A stretch of DNA of 64,000 nucleotides from Cordilura impudica (Eukaryota > Arthropoda > Insecta > Diptera > Scathophagidae): assembly GCA_963682025.1 (NCBI GenBank), contig OY821521.1, positions 101,463,111 to 101,527,110 on the forward strand, in the 5' to 3' direction. Made by a program: the position numbers and the translations under genes. Of this stretch, positions 35,398-46,750 are shown piece by piece. Under the pieces are notes generated by a model that was not told where the DNA came from, did not search any database, and was given only the letters and a program-made list of their open reading frames with translations. How positions within the stretch are numbered: position 1 is the stretch's first letter; each line of letters starts with the position of its first letter.

Positions 35398-36177
35398 TTT
35401 TATACCCTATACCACTATGTGGTTTGGGTATAATGACTTTGTGCTGCTGTTTGTAACAACCAAAAATATTTGCCCTAGACCCATCTTTAGTTATACCGAT
35501 CGAATCAGAACCACTTTCTAAGTTGATTTAACAATGTCCGTCCGTCCGTCCGTCTGTGTGTCCATGTAAACCTTGTAATCAAACTGCAGGTCGCAAATAT
35601 GAATATATTTTGATGAAATTTGGTATATAAGCTTCTATCGGCCATCGGATAAACGTTATTGAAATTGGTGAGAATCGGTCCATGTTCAGACCTAGCCCCC
35701 ATACAAATTACCCATATGAAATCGACATAAATTGCCATAAGATCCAAATTGTCATATAGATCTTACTCAAATTGGGTTTGTATGCGTTCATTACATCCAT
35801 TAATGAGTAGTCCAAAAATGATCCCTTTGACCCCATATAGAGCTGTTTCCCGATCTTCACTTAAATCTATTAAAAAACAAAAATATTGCACTGATTCTTC
35901 TCAAATTTTGTTTGTATATATTTTTGCAAAATACAAGAGACTTTACCAAACTTGATCAGGATCGGTCCATTTTTGGACCAAGTCCCTATATAGATATAGT
36001 ATCCGATATGAACTTTTTCATATCTGCAGCCAAAAAAATTAATAAAAATCCCAATCAAATTTGGTTTTTGCTTATTTTCTATGTCCAGTTAGTTGGGCCT
36101 AAGATATAGGGTCTCTAAACGCATTGTATAGGGTATCGTATAGTCGGTCTAGACCGACTATAATTTTCTTACTTGTT
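35398..36177 (+). repeat. DINE-1-like family 1 element, copy E
   Basis: Same orientation and landmarks as copy D 330 bp upstream, and very similar by eye. The GTCC array at about 35538-35552 is shorter. It ends ACTATAATTTTCTTACTTG. The pair in direct orientation could recombine and delete the sequence between them. Confidence 0.85.
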
Positions 36178-36280
36178 TTTTAATTATAAAATTTTTTAAT
36201 TAAAATAGAAGTCAACAAATACTTACCAAAATTAGTACTAAAGTAAGTTTTATTTCAAGAAAATCCATTGATAAATTTAT

Positions 36281-36668
36281 TTATTTATTCATCTACAGAA
36301 TATTTATTCTTACAGACTACTTAGATCTAATAATATATTTAGTTATAAAACTTTAATAAATTTAACTTAAATTTATCCTTACTTACTTGGAAATCTATCT
36401 CAGAGGAAAGACTATTATATAATTTTTTTCACCTTGAAATTGGATCATTTAAGGCGTAGTTTGATCTATGAAGAGAATCTTCAAACATTCGATTATTTCT
36501 TAAATCCCTTGGTGGCCGGTATAAATTAAATATACCACAAATTTTCGAACAATTTATGTCCCCAGATAAAACATTATAAACAAACTTTAGAAAAATATGA
36601 TCGACGATCACTTAAAGATTGCAATCCAAAAAGTTTCCTTCTTATTACATATCGCACCTGTACCTCTA
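36281..36668 (-). pseudogene. LINE C-terminal fragment (probably tail of the 38.4-41 kb LINE)
   Basis: Minus-strand blocks RRKLFGLQSLSDRRSYF, then NVLSGDINCSKICGIFNLYR and SLHRSNYALNDPISR, matching LINE RT tails (LHRT.YALNDPI.R). It ends in an A/T-rich tail near 36281 (AATAAATAAAT on the minus strand). The same-strand LINE body starts again at 38377, with the rosa transposon and about 390 bp of unassigned DNA (36669-37062) between. Confidence 0.65.
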
Positions 36669-37064
36669 AAGTGAGTCAACTCAAAAATTTTCAATTTTCA
36701 CTTTTTGCTAGAAAACGATACACAGTGGTCATATCTATCCACTGTAAAAATCTTACATCGAATTTTCTAGTCTTTCGAAAAAAAAAAAATACAGTTGTAA
36801 CCCTCTTTAAGAGTAGCTTCTTTAGAATCCACTAAAAATACATATTTTGAGTTCCACCCAAAGGAATTGTTATTTTTGTTGATCACTGAAAAAATCGCAA
36901 AAACAACTACTGTTGTATACTTATTATTCGAAATTCTTTACAATTAAACAACTGTTTTTAAATTTTATAGCAAATATTAAAAAAAACCGATTTTGCCTCT
37001 ACTGAAAATATGTAAATTTTGGGTGATATTTAGGCAACTCATAATGCCAAGAATATTTTAAATA

Positions 37065-38370
37065 ACGGGTGATTTTTTTGAGGTTAGGATTTTCATGCAT
37101 TAGTATTTGACAGATCACGTGGGATTTCAGACATGGTGTCAAAGAGAAAGATGCTCAGTATGCTTTGACATTTCATCATGAATAGACTTACTAACGAGCA
37201 ACGCTTGCAAATCATTGAATTTTATTACCAAAATCAGTGTTCGGTTCGAAATGTGTTTCGCGCTTTAAGTCCGATTTATGGTCTACATAATCGACCAAGT
37301 GAGCAAACAATTAATGCGATTGTGACCAAGTTTCGCACTCAGTTTACTTTATTGGACATTAAACCAACCACACGAATGCGTACAGTGCGTACAGAAGAGA
37401 ATATTGCGTCTGTTTCTGAGAGTGTTACTGAAGACCGTGAAATGTCGATTCGTCGCCGTTCGCAGCAATTGGGTTTGTGTTATTCGACCACATGGAAGAT
37501 TTTACGCAAAGATCTTGGTGTAAAACCGTATAAAATACAGCTCGTGCAAGAACTGAAGCCGAACGATCTGCCACAACGTCTAATTTTCAGTGAATGGGCC
37601 CTAGAAAAGTTGGCAGAAAATCCGCTTTTTTTTCGACAAATTTTGTTCAGCGATGAGGCTCATTTCTGGTTGAATGGCTTCGTAAATAAGCAAAATTGCC
37701 GTATTTGGAGTGAAGAGCAACCAGAAGCCGTTCAAGAACTGCCCATGCATCCCGAAAAATGCACTGTTTGGTGTGGTTTGTACGCTGGTGGAATCATTGG
37801 ACCGTATTTTTTCAAAGATGCTGTTGGACGCAACGTTACGGTGAATGGCGATCGCTATCGTTCGATGCTAACAAACTTTTTGTTGCCAAAAATGGAAGAA
37901 CTGAACTTGGTTGACATGTGGTTTCAACAAGATGGCGCTACATGCCACACAGCTCGCGATTCTATGGCCATTTTGAGGGAAAACTTCGGAGAACAATTCA
38001 TCTCAAGAAATGGACCGGTAAGTTGGCCACCAAGATCATGCGATTTGACGCCTTTAGACTATTTTTTGTGGGGCTACGTCAAGTCTAAAGTCTACAGAAA
38101 TAAGCCAGCAACTATTCCAGCTTTGGAAGACAACATTTCCGAAGAAATTCGGGCTATTCCGGCCGAAATGCTCGAAAAAGTTGCCCAAAATTGGACTTTC
38201 CGAATGGACCACCTAAGACGCAGCCGCGGTCAACATTTAAATGAAATTATCTTCAAAAAGTAAATGTCATGGACCAATCTAACGTTTCAAATAAAGAACC
38301 GATGAGATTTTGCAAATTTTATGCGTTTTTTTTTTAAAAAAAGTTATCAAGCTCTTAAAAAATCACCCGT
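37065..38370 (+). mobile_element. Intact rosa-type (DD41D) mariner transposon
   Basis: The left end ACGGGTGATTTTTTTGAGG (37065) and the inverted right end ACGGGTGATTTTTTAAGAG (to 38370) match at the first 14-16 bases. TA lies at 37063-37064 and 38371-38372 as target duplication. Total length is 1,306 bp with one uninterrupted transposase gene. It is inserted near the decayed LINE. The lack of any visible defect makes recent activity plausible. Confidence 0.9.
37178..38263 (+). CDS. Mariner-superfamily transposase, DD41D, 361 aa
   Basis: A cut-and-paste transposase that would bind the flanking inverted repeats and move the element into TA sites in the nucleus. The N-terminal half has two helix-turn-helix-like regions (about residues 5-55, and about 88-115, including REMSIRRRSQQLGLCYSTTW). 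Catalytic residues: Asp in FSDEAHFWLNG, Asp in WFQQDGATCHTA, and Asp in LTPLDYFLWGYVKS. I count 41 residues between the second and third Asp, the DD41D spacing that defines the rosa family named from Ceratitis rosa. WPPRSCDLTP precedes the last Asp as in mariners. The ATG at 37178 is the first in frame and the stop is at 38263, 107 bp before the right terminus. No stop or frameshift is seen. Codon use is less AT-extreme than its surroundings. Confidence 0.92.
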   Translation: MNRLTNEQRLQIIEFYYQNQCSVRNVFRALSPIYGLHNRPSEQTINAIVTKFRTQFTLLDIKPTTRMRTVRTEENIASVSESVTEDREMSIRRRSQQLGLCYSTTWKILRKDLGVKPYKIQLVQELKPNDLPQRLIFSEWALEKLAENPLFFRQILFSDEAHFWLNGFVNKQNCRIWSEEQPEAVQELPMHPEKCTVWCGLYAGGIIGPYFFKDAVGRNVTVNGDRYRSMLTNFLLPKMEELNLVDMWFQQDGATCHTARDSMAILRENFGEQFISRNGPVSWPPRSCDLTPLDYFLWGYVKSKVYRNKPATIPALEDNISEEIRAIPAEMLEKVAQNWTFRMDHLRRSRGQHLNEIIFKK

Positions 38371-38376
38371 TACTTC

Positions 38377-40990
38377 TAGTTAACCTCTTTTTAACACCTT
38401 CAATACGGTTTGAAGCCGTAATGTAATAAGCGCTCCAAATAATTGAACAATATTCGAGTTTTAGTACGAACCAATGACGTAAATAAGGATTTAAATGTAA
38501 AAGAATCTCGAAAATCCTTCGAATTTCTATTTATGAAGCCAATCATGCTATAAGCTTTAGAAACAATAAATCAATATGACAAAAAAATATAACACCCAAA
38601 TCTTTTACCTCAATTTCGCAACTAAGCTTTTTACCTCCAATACTATAATTAAATAAAATGGGATGAGAACGGCGAGTGTAAGAAGCCACACAACACTTTG
38701 TAACATTAACTGTGAGCTCATTTTCACTATACCAGTTCAATAATTTGATTAAGTTGTTCTGCAATTTCATGGTATCAACCACGTTTGATATTCTAGCAAA
38801 TAGATTCATGTCATCCGCAAATAACAAGCATTTTGAAAATTTAAAAACAAATGGAAGATCATTAATAAAGAGCGCACAAGTAGCAGCGGTCCAATGTGCG
38901 TGTGCCCTGCGGAATACCAGAGTAAGCACTTATCTGAAGTTTCGAATAATAATTACCAAAAGAGACTTTCAGTTTTCTTTGAATTAAAAAGTTTTTAAAA
39001 AATAATTGTAAATTATGAGGAAATCCAAATGCTGAAATTTTCTTAATAAAATATTATGACTTACTGTATCAAATGCTTTCGCAAAATCTGTATAAACAAT
39101 ATCTAATTGAGATCTGAGTTCCATGGCATTTAATAAGTTATGGGTGACCAAAGTTAAAATCGTAGTGGTAGATTTGATAGGCATAAAACCATGTTGACAG
39201 GGTGAAAAAAAATCCTTCACATAGCTGAAAAGTTTTTATTTGATAATTGAGTCAAAAATTTTCGCTAATGTACATTGTTTTACAATTGGTCTATAGTTTG
39301 TAACTTGGCTACGATCACCCGATTTAAATAGAGGAGTAATTGAACAGTATTTCAAACTTTGAAAAATTTACCTTGTTTATTTAATACAAATATTAAAAAG
39401 AATTCAGCAATATTTTTTGAACATTTTTTGAAAAATATTAATGGATATGAGCTAATAGAGCACTTAGTAACATTTTCTAAGGAATTTATGACAATCAAAA
39501 CATCCTCTATACTAATATCGAAATTTGGCATACGATCAGTAATCTGGTGTAATGGTTGAAAATCACAAATCTTAGATCTGGGCTTAACAAATGTTGATTA
39601 AAAATAATCTGCAAATAAATCACAGGATTCTGCATTGCCCTCAGATGACAAGTTACCGAAGAACTTACGTTTTGGAATGCCATTATTATCTTTTTTGCTA
39701 TCAATGAAATGCCAAAAAGCTGAAGAGCTTGTTTTAACTTTATTTTCGATATCAAAAACATATTAGTTCTGTTCCCCCACAATGTTGAAGCATGTTCAAG
39801 TATGTTGAACATAAGTCGAGTGCGTTCCACCAGAAAAATGTCAAGCTAAAGAGAGAGACATTTGCAGTTTCTCACCACAACTCACCATGTTTCAACAGCT
39901 TGAACTTTGCTAGAACAAATTTGTGTGAGTAAGTTTCAACCATTTACGAAAAGTGACAGAAGCTCTTGTTTTCATTCGTTGATTTGGTTTTTTGATTTTT
40001 GTCAAAAAGAATAAAATTTTGGTAAAAATAAATAAAATGGAAAAATTAGTTTTATATGAAAATTTATTGGAATCAAGCAGTGATTCAGAAGAATTAATTA
40101 TGAATCATGGTTTTTGATTCAAGTCGTTCCTTCCACCAGAAAAATAGGAAATGAGAGCGAAGAGCGTAAATAAGAAATTAAATTTTGCTAGACTTTTAAA
40201 AGATATTGTTCTGGCGGAACAGACCTATTGTTTATACAGAAAATTGCGAAAGAAATTATATTCATTTCGAACTAATGTAAAATAAGCACGATCTTCACCC
40301 GATGCAATGAATTTTTTGTAGGCTTTATTTTTAACATTTTTCATGTGTACCACGGAGGTTTATGATTACATTTTGGTTCGAACTCTGGAACATTTGTTTC
40401 AATCTCGTTGTCAAAATGAGTGACAATAAAAGAGTTAATTAAATCTGGATCTTCAAAATTAGAAAGAATTGCCCAATCAATTGATTTAAAATAATAATTA
40501 AAACCAATAAAATCTGCTTTATTGAAATTAAATTTGCAAAAATTATCAACATGATCGTTATCATATGAAAAAAAGGTCAAGGGCTTTATGGTGGACAGTA
40601 TTTCTTGAAACCGGATTTGAAGACAAATTACAAGATGCTTTTATGTAATCAGAGGCAAAAATTAGATCTAAAAATCTTCCTATATCTTTTTTATAATAAT
40701 TAAATTGCTTAAAATCATTTGATAGAAAAAACCCTGTAACAAATTAATCTATGTCATCCTTAATTTTATAAAGTATTAATACATTTTAATCAAAAATCCA
40801 ATTTATATTATTCAGGTTAAAATCACCAAGTACAAACATAAATTGGTTTAAATCTAAATTATCATTTAAAATTTTAATATCATATTTTCGATAAACTGAC
40901 GTTACATGTACTACCCTATTTATTACACAATATTTCTTTTTAATCCTTTTTATTGTGTTGCCTCTATTTCTTTTTGTAGCTTTTTTTTTT
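38377..40990 (-). pseudogene. Decayed LINE (endonuclease plus reverse transcriptase)
   Basis: Minus-strand order from the right: LDLNQFMFVLGDFNLNN near 40860-40820 (GDFN endonuclease motif), LDLIFASDYIKAS and HHKALDLFFSYDNDH (about 40660-40560), KPPWYT linker (about 40345), KTSSSAFWHFIDSKKDNNG (about 39745-39690), then RT: PCQHGFMPIKSTTTI, YTDFAKAFDTVSHNILL (39200-39050), LFINDLPF and LLFADDMNLFARI (the FADD catalytic box, about 38860-38790), LTVNVTKC, KDLGVIF, and SKAYSMIGFINRNSKDF near 38560-38500. Many stops. A TIR element interrupts it at 39765-40226. The clade looks jockey/CR1-like. Confidence 0.8.
39765..40226. mobile_element. 462-bp TIR element inserted in the LINE
   Basis: The left end AGTTCTGTTCCCCCACAA and the inverted right end AGGTCTGTTCCGCCAGAA match at most positions. 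Removing it with one copy of ATT (39762-39764 / 40227-40229) restores an unbroken LINE reading (FLYKQYVFDIENKVK), which defines the empty site and a 3-bp duplication. A short open frame at about 40037 (MEKLVLYENLLESSSDSEEL) resembles the acidic start of Harbinger-type transposases but stops after about 27 codons. The superfamily is uncertain. Confidence 0.7.
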
Positions 40991-41443
40991 ATTTTTCGTG
41001 TTCTTGCTAAAATGTATTCTTATTATGAGCACCAAATGAACTTTCTTAGTAAAAATATACTTTAATTTTTATTTTGTTTAATGTTATAAATGAAAAATAT
41101 TTTGTTTTTTTTTTTTGTTTCTTTAATTGTTATGCCTGATTTTCACTATGTCATATGTCATTTTCACTATATATGTATATACGAAATAAGACGTTATAAT
41201 TAGATCGCTTTTCAAATTTTCTATTCTCTTTTTTCCATAACCAAGACATTTCTTTAATTTAATAAAATATATTTTTTGTTACTACGTACCCGCCAATTAA
41301 TCTCCCCTAGCGACCGTGAGGGGCGTAACGTGGAAACAGAGCATACATACATCAGAATTGACACTGCTGGACTCTTAATAAGAGCCGGTAAGTTAATACA
41401 TAAAATCGTAAATCAGATATAGATCTAAGTCATCAGTAGATAA
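40991..41443. other. No gene recognised
   Basis: T-rich DNA followed by a short GC-richer patch at 41285-41345 (CTCCCCTAGCGACCGTGAGG) that I do not recognise. Confidence 0.4.
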
Positions 41444-41829
41444 TCTATAATATTAATAGGCTAGCCGACTTCTTGTGACCGATGTTTTGTTACACCGTTT
41501 TTTCCCGATTTTGACCAAACGTATATTATTTGAAAGGTATTTCTTTTTAGCGGTTTTGCAGATTTGCAGATTTACAGATTTTAATTTTTTTTCCTTTATT
41601 TTGAGTAAATTGCATTTAAAGTTGCTACTAACACATACATAAAATTATACAATGCTATGCGTGTGTTTGTTAAATTTGTTAATGTGTTTGTAACAAAAAT
41701 GAGTTTGTTTTTTTGTGTTGATTTGTGAATTGGCTATAATTGATTAGCATATCTTTAGGGTCTTTATTTAATGAAAAAACAAAATCTCCTAGAATTTGCA
41801 CTCGAATTTCGAGGGCTAGAATCTGCTAG
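41444..41829 (+). mobile_element. Small non-autonomous Helitron, copy 2
   Basis: It starts TCTATAATATTAATA after an A (41443) and ends GAATCTGCTAG before a T (41830): the exact Helitron A|T insertion. A hairpin CTCGAATTTCGAG lies 12 bases before CTAG. The interior shares GTGACCGATGTTTTGTTACA and CCCGATTTTGACCAAA with copy 1 at 10779-11040, plus an expanded middle. It encodes nothing and would depend on a helicase supplied elsewhere. Confidence 0.8.
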
Positions 41830-42938
41830 TAAAACATAAATTTACGTAAACTTATAGATAAACGTGAAAAATGTATTCATTAAGAAATAAAATTATTTTG
41901 TGAAATTCAAAAATCAACGAAACTAAGTTATACATTATAATAATAGCAAATTCTGTGGAAAGAATAAGAATAAGTTTAATTTGGATGTCTAATAGGCCTT
42001 AGTATATCATTATATAATGGTAGGTTATCATAACTCCAACCTAAACCGAGTAGGCAGAATTACAAAAACTTTAAACTGAATTTTTTTTCAGTTTCAGCAT
42101 TTTATTGGATTATGGGTTATGCAATTTAAGAACTATTTCCATTTAGCGTCAACAAATTTTTCTCTTCGTACGATTTCAGAAAAAGCTTTTTATGCGATAT
42201 TTTACTTATCATTATTTCGATTTATTATTTGAATTATTTTAATTCTTCGATCATGTTTGGGTGTCTAAAATTTTCGAATCAATATTTTTTTTTTGTACAC
42301 ATTAGTTATGTGCACATGAAAATAGAATTATTGATACCCATATTGCCTACATTTTACGAACAGAGTCTCCAGCATCTGACATAAGAAGTCACAGCTTAAA
42401 TACAACTTCACTAAACCAACTCAAAAAGTAACACAGGTGAGTTTTAATTTAAAACTCATATGTACCGCGATTCAGAGTTTTATTAAATAACACGACCATT
42501 TGACATTGGATAGCCCTTGCAAATACAATTCACACGATGTCAACTTGTATATATCCTATAACATAGCAGATGCAGTTACCCCCCATGAAATATTCCTTGT
42601 TGGATCACTTTCATAATTATAGTCACATACAAATATTAATTTTTCCAACATATAGCATGTACTCGTACTCGTATCTATACTACATATTATTAGTTTTGTC
42701 ATCACTAATATATCATCACTAATACGTAGTTTGCATTGTTTGTTACCATGATCATACATATATGTATGTAGGTATTTTATATATGTATTTGCGTAGATAA
42801 AAACATTTTCATTAACAATTAAGAACAAAAATAATTTTATGAAAAGGTGGAGAACGTAGAAACGAGTGTGCGTGCATTAAATCTTTTCAATCTCAAAGTT
42901 AAGCAAAAGGGATATGATAAATGTTTAAAAGTAATAAA
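41830..42938. other. No gene recognised
   Basis: AT-rich DNA. The open frame at 42556-42828 (minus) has no recognisable motif. Confidence 0.45.
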
Positions 42939-43243
42939 CCCAGGAAAATTTTCGTAATAGCAGCTCATTGATTTTTGCATTACCAATAATGTCCTACCAC
43001 TGCCCACTGCATTACTTCTAAAGTGAAAATAAGGCGTTACTAATAATGTGTTATACAGCTACTTATATTTGATGCCAGCGCCTTGCATACTGCATTACTT
43101 TCAAAGTAAAAATAATAAGTTCGTAGGCAACTAGCTACCTCCAATGACATCCCCGTGTTAAAATAATGAGCTTATCAGGCAAACTTCAACCAGTTACATC
43201 TCATTCTAAAACCCATTATTTGGTAATGTTTGTTTTTCCTGGG
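42939..43243. mobile_element. Candidate 305-bp MITE
   Basis: CCCAGGAAAA at 42939 and the inverted TTTTCCTGGG ending at 43243 form 10-bp perfect ends. Inside, CTGCATTACTT(C/T)(T/C)AAAGT repeats near 43009 and 43090. No target duplication was identified. The short TIR makes the call tentative. Confidence 0.4.
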
Positions 43244-45134
43244 AAGAGTCACCTATTGACAACTAAACATCATTTAAGCATGTGCATAGTTTTTGCATGA
43301 AAATAGACAAAAAATCCATCGTTTCAAAGAACACCACTTTCTCCCAATTTACGGATAACAGTTAAACATTGTACTTTTAACAAGTTCAAATTTTTATAAA
43401 ATCTTTAAAATAAACAAAACTTTTTATTACCAAAAACGGCGCCATAAATAGATATTCGTTCGTACTAGAATTGTTGTGTTCTAAAAATATATAATAAAAT
43501 TTGATAGACTTCTTAGAACTGAAAAAATTTTAAAACAAACAAATTTCTTATCTATAATTGCACAATTGAATAAAAGTTCGATTGTGTGTTTACATTATTA
43601 AAGGGGAAATACATTTATATATATATGCCTCAATAGCAACCGTCTTTGGCGAAATTCAAGGTAACATAGTAAGTCTTAATACTTAAACTAATAAACTTAA
43701 TGAGAACCATGTAAGAAAATGACAGTCGGTCAAGACGGAAAATGGGTTTCATTGGTTCATAATGGCAGAATTTCAATGACGATATAAATCTTTATTTGTT
43801 ACTTCTTTTAAATTATCACAGGAATTTGTCCATAAAAATCCCTTTTGTGCGAGAAATCAGATTCATAGAAAATTTTTTTTACTGAAAAACACTCTGAAAC
43901 CTTTCTTCTTTTAGAAATCTTCAAAGTCCTCGAAGTTTAACAAAGTTGCTAAGTTGCTTAAGGATGCAGTATTTCGGAAATACCGAAGTAGGAATATGTC
44001 TATTTGGCCAAGCACAAATCATACGACCGAAATAAGAAATACATACAATATGATAACTAGTGCGATGTCCCTCTAGCATTTAGTGGTTCGTATGGTCGAC
44101 CTTTATTAACTATAATTCTATTAATGGAATTTTCAATGGAATGTATAAACAAGAACAGACATCCGATTATTAAGAAAAATTCTAATAATCCGCCGACATT
44201 GTTTTATCTAAATCTTTTTTGTTTTGTTTTCTAGAAATGTACCAAAATAAAATAATATTTTAATTTATATTTAAACGAAATTAAATAAAAATTGTTTATT
44301 TTTTGCATCTATTTTTCTTTGAATTAATTACTTGGTACATTAACAGAAAACACCCAATCTTTAAATTGGGTAAAAATAACGGAACATACATTGAAAAACG
44401 TGTGAAAATCTTAATTTATTATAAGACATTTATTCAGTTTATATAACAAATGTTGTTAATTTTTCATAAATTCCAAACTGTCAACATCTTTTGTGTAAAA
44501 CTTTTCAGTGAAAACCTGTATTTGACGTACATTTGTAAGATCAAGCAAGTTCCCATGTGGGTATTTGTGGATTCTCACCACCTAACGGTACATCGTTTTT
44601 ATTTTTGATATCGTTCATACATACATTCGCACATATGTATATAATATTTACGTACGTAACAACTGCGTAAGATGTCCATAAATATTCATTTTTGCTTTTG
44701 TCGTTGGTTTGCCGGTTATATATCTCGAACGCCCCCCATCGTGCAGTTTTGTTTTTGTGCTGCTTGCTAATTAAAAAATAAATAATTGTTGTTGCTGTCT
44801 AAATAAGTGTGTAAAAATATTAATTAAAGATTGATATTAAATTATTGAATGTTGTTGTTATTTTAATTAAATTACAGTATTTGAACTTAATAAACACTTT
44901 AAACATAATGCGTCCTTTTAGTTGCTGGCTGATTTAGTTGCTGGTTGTTATTAGTTGGCGTCGTTAAACTTTGCCAACACATACATATGTATACTATGTT
45001 TGAGTCTACGAGTAAAGACATTTTATCAATTGGAATATCAGATACACTTTGTTGTATTTGCATTACTTTAAGTTTTTTTTTAATTTAATGTTAATTTTCA
45101 AGTTGCTCGTTTTCGTATCTATCCATATTATCAG
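43244..45134. other. No gene recognised; one DINE-1-like 3' fragment
   Basis: At 43708-43745 ATGTAAGAAAATGACAGTCG is a degraded complement of the family 1 3' end. The rest is AT-rich with no motif I can support. If the exon at 45135 is real, upstream exons of that gene could lie here. Confidence 0.4.
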
Positions 45135-45225
45135 GTAAACGATTGCCCCCATAAATATTTGGCCGAGTTGAATGGCACCTGTGATGAAACTTTTATTCAG
45201 AACACTTGTTTCGCACCCCGTTATC
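45135..45225 (+). CDS. Candidate internal coding exon, gene unidentified
   Basis: A GC-richer island preceded by a pyrimidine tract and TATTATCAG (acceptor) and followed by GTGAGT (a consensus donor at 45226). The open frame reads VNDCPHKYLAELNGTCDETF and then IQNTCFAPRY, with three Cys, suggesting an extracellular or secreted disulphide-bonded segment. The same frame continues to a stop at about 45289 if unspliced. I do not recognise the protein and found no partner exons, so it could be a relic. Confidence 0.35.
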
Positions 45226-45392
45226 GTGAGTTGGAAATCTTTGAAACATTTCTATACTCTGATCATCTACAGTCTTATATTAGTTCATAATTCTTTTGAT
45301 TGAGTAAAAAATTGAATTTATTTTGATGTTAATGGCATATTCGGAAGGGTAAAATAAGCTAGTTAAGTACCTACTAATAATACAAACATTTT

Positions 45393-46750
45393 TATACCCT
45401 CCACACCTCAGTGGCAGAGGGTATATATAGGTTTGTCATTCCGTTTGTAACGCATCGAAAAACTAATTGCCAACCCCGTCTGTCCGTCTGTTTGTTGAAA
45501 TCACGCTCATTAACAAAAAAAAAAAAAAAACATTAAACTGAGTAAAGTTACTATAATATCATTTGTTGATATTCCCACCAGGTTGGTATTTAAAATATGG
45601 TAAATCGGGCAACATTGTGCTTAGATACGAGCAAAAATATGTAGATACCTCTAAAAAACATAAAGCCACAAAAAAATGATGCACTCATACCAAAAAACAA
45701 ACAACTACATACCATGAGCTATGTTAGTCGTATTGCCACATATTTTTTTTTTTTTATCGTTATCACGTTATAATAAAAAAAAAATCGCCAATATTAAAGA
45801 AAAAATATAATCCCTAACGAAACACAAAAAATGAAAAACGAAAAATGGAAAATGAAAAATGGAAAATGAAAAACGAAATATGGAAATGAAAAATGAAAAA
45901 TGGAAAATGAAAAACGAAAAATGGAAAATGAAAAATGGAAAATAAAAATGGAAAATGGAAAATGAAAAGTGGCATGTGGAAAATGGAAAAAGGAAAACAA
46001 AAAATCAAAAATGGAAAATGTGAAAATGAAAAATAAAAAGATTCAAAATAAAAATTAAAAATAAAAATTAAAAATTAAAAATTAAAAATTAAAAATTAAA
46101 AATTAAAAATTAAAAATTAAAAATTAAAAAATAAAAATTAAAAATTAAAAATTAAAAATTAAAAATTATAAATTAAAAATTAAAAATTAAAAATTAAAAA
46201 TTAAAAATTAAAAATTTAAAATTAAAAATTAAAAATTAAAAATTAAAAATTAAAAATTAAAAATTAAAAATTAAAAATTAAAAATTAAAAATTAAAAATT
46301 AAAAATTAAAAATTAAAAATTAAAAATTAAAAATTAAAAATTAAAAATTAAAAATTAAAAATTAAAAATTAAAAATTAAAAATTAAAAATTAAAAATTAA
46401 AAATTAAAAATTAAAAATTAAAAATTAAAAATTAAAAATTAAAAATTAAAAATTAAAAATTAAAAATTAAAAATTAAAAATTAAAAATTAAAAATTAAAA
46501 ATTAAAAATTAAAAATTAAAAATTAAAAATTAAAAATTAAAAATTAAAAATTAAAAATTAAAAATTAAAAATTAAAAATTAAAAATTAAAAAATAAAAAT
46601 TAAAAATTAAAAATTAAAAATTAAAAATTAAAAATTAAAAATTAAAAATTAAAAATTAAAAATTAAAAATTAAAAATTAAATATTAAAGACTCAGGTGGA
46701 GAGTATCAAAAAATTCGGCACATCCGAATTTAACACTCTTACTTGTTTTT
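45393..46750 (+). repeat. DINE-like element carrying a heptamer satellite
   Basis: The 5' end TTTTTATACCCTCCACACCT is followed by GGTTTGTCATTCCGTTTG and a short CCGTCTGTCCGTCTG microsatellite (45477-45491). The 3' end is GGTGGAGAGTATC (inverted subterminal repeat), the imperfect hairpin ATTCGGCACATCCGAAT, then TTAACACTCTTACTTGTTTT. The satellite at 45826-46683 fills the middle. Confidence 0.65.
45826..46683. repeat. Heptamer satellite (GAAAATG/AAAAATG grading into AAAAATT)
   Basis: 45826-46030 is built of alternating heptamers AAAAATG and GAAAATG with variants. From about 46040 the array becomes almost pure AAAAATT for more than 600 bp with a few point changes. The 7-bp phase seems continuous, so it reads as one array with a sequence gradient. 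The minus-strand Phe-rich open frames across it are artefacts. Confidence 0.85.

Noticed and set aside
38984..39220. Separate small genes at 38543-38929, 38984-39220, 39507-39830 and 40341-40580
   Set aside because: All are same-strand pieces of one decayed LINE.
45794..46008. Phe-rich minus-strand open frames
   Set aside because: Translation of the heptamer satellite.
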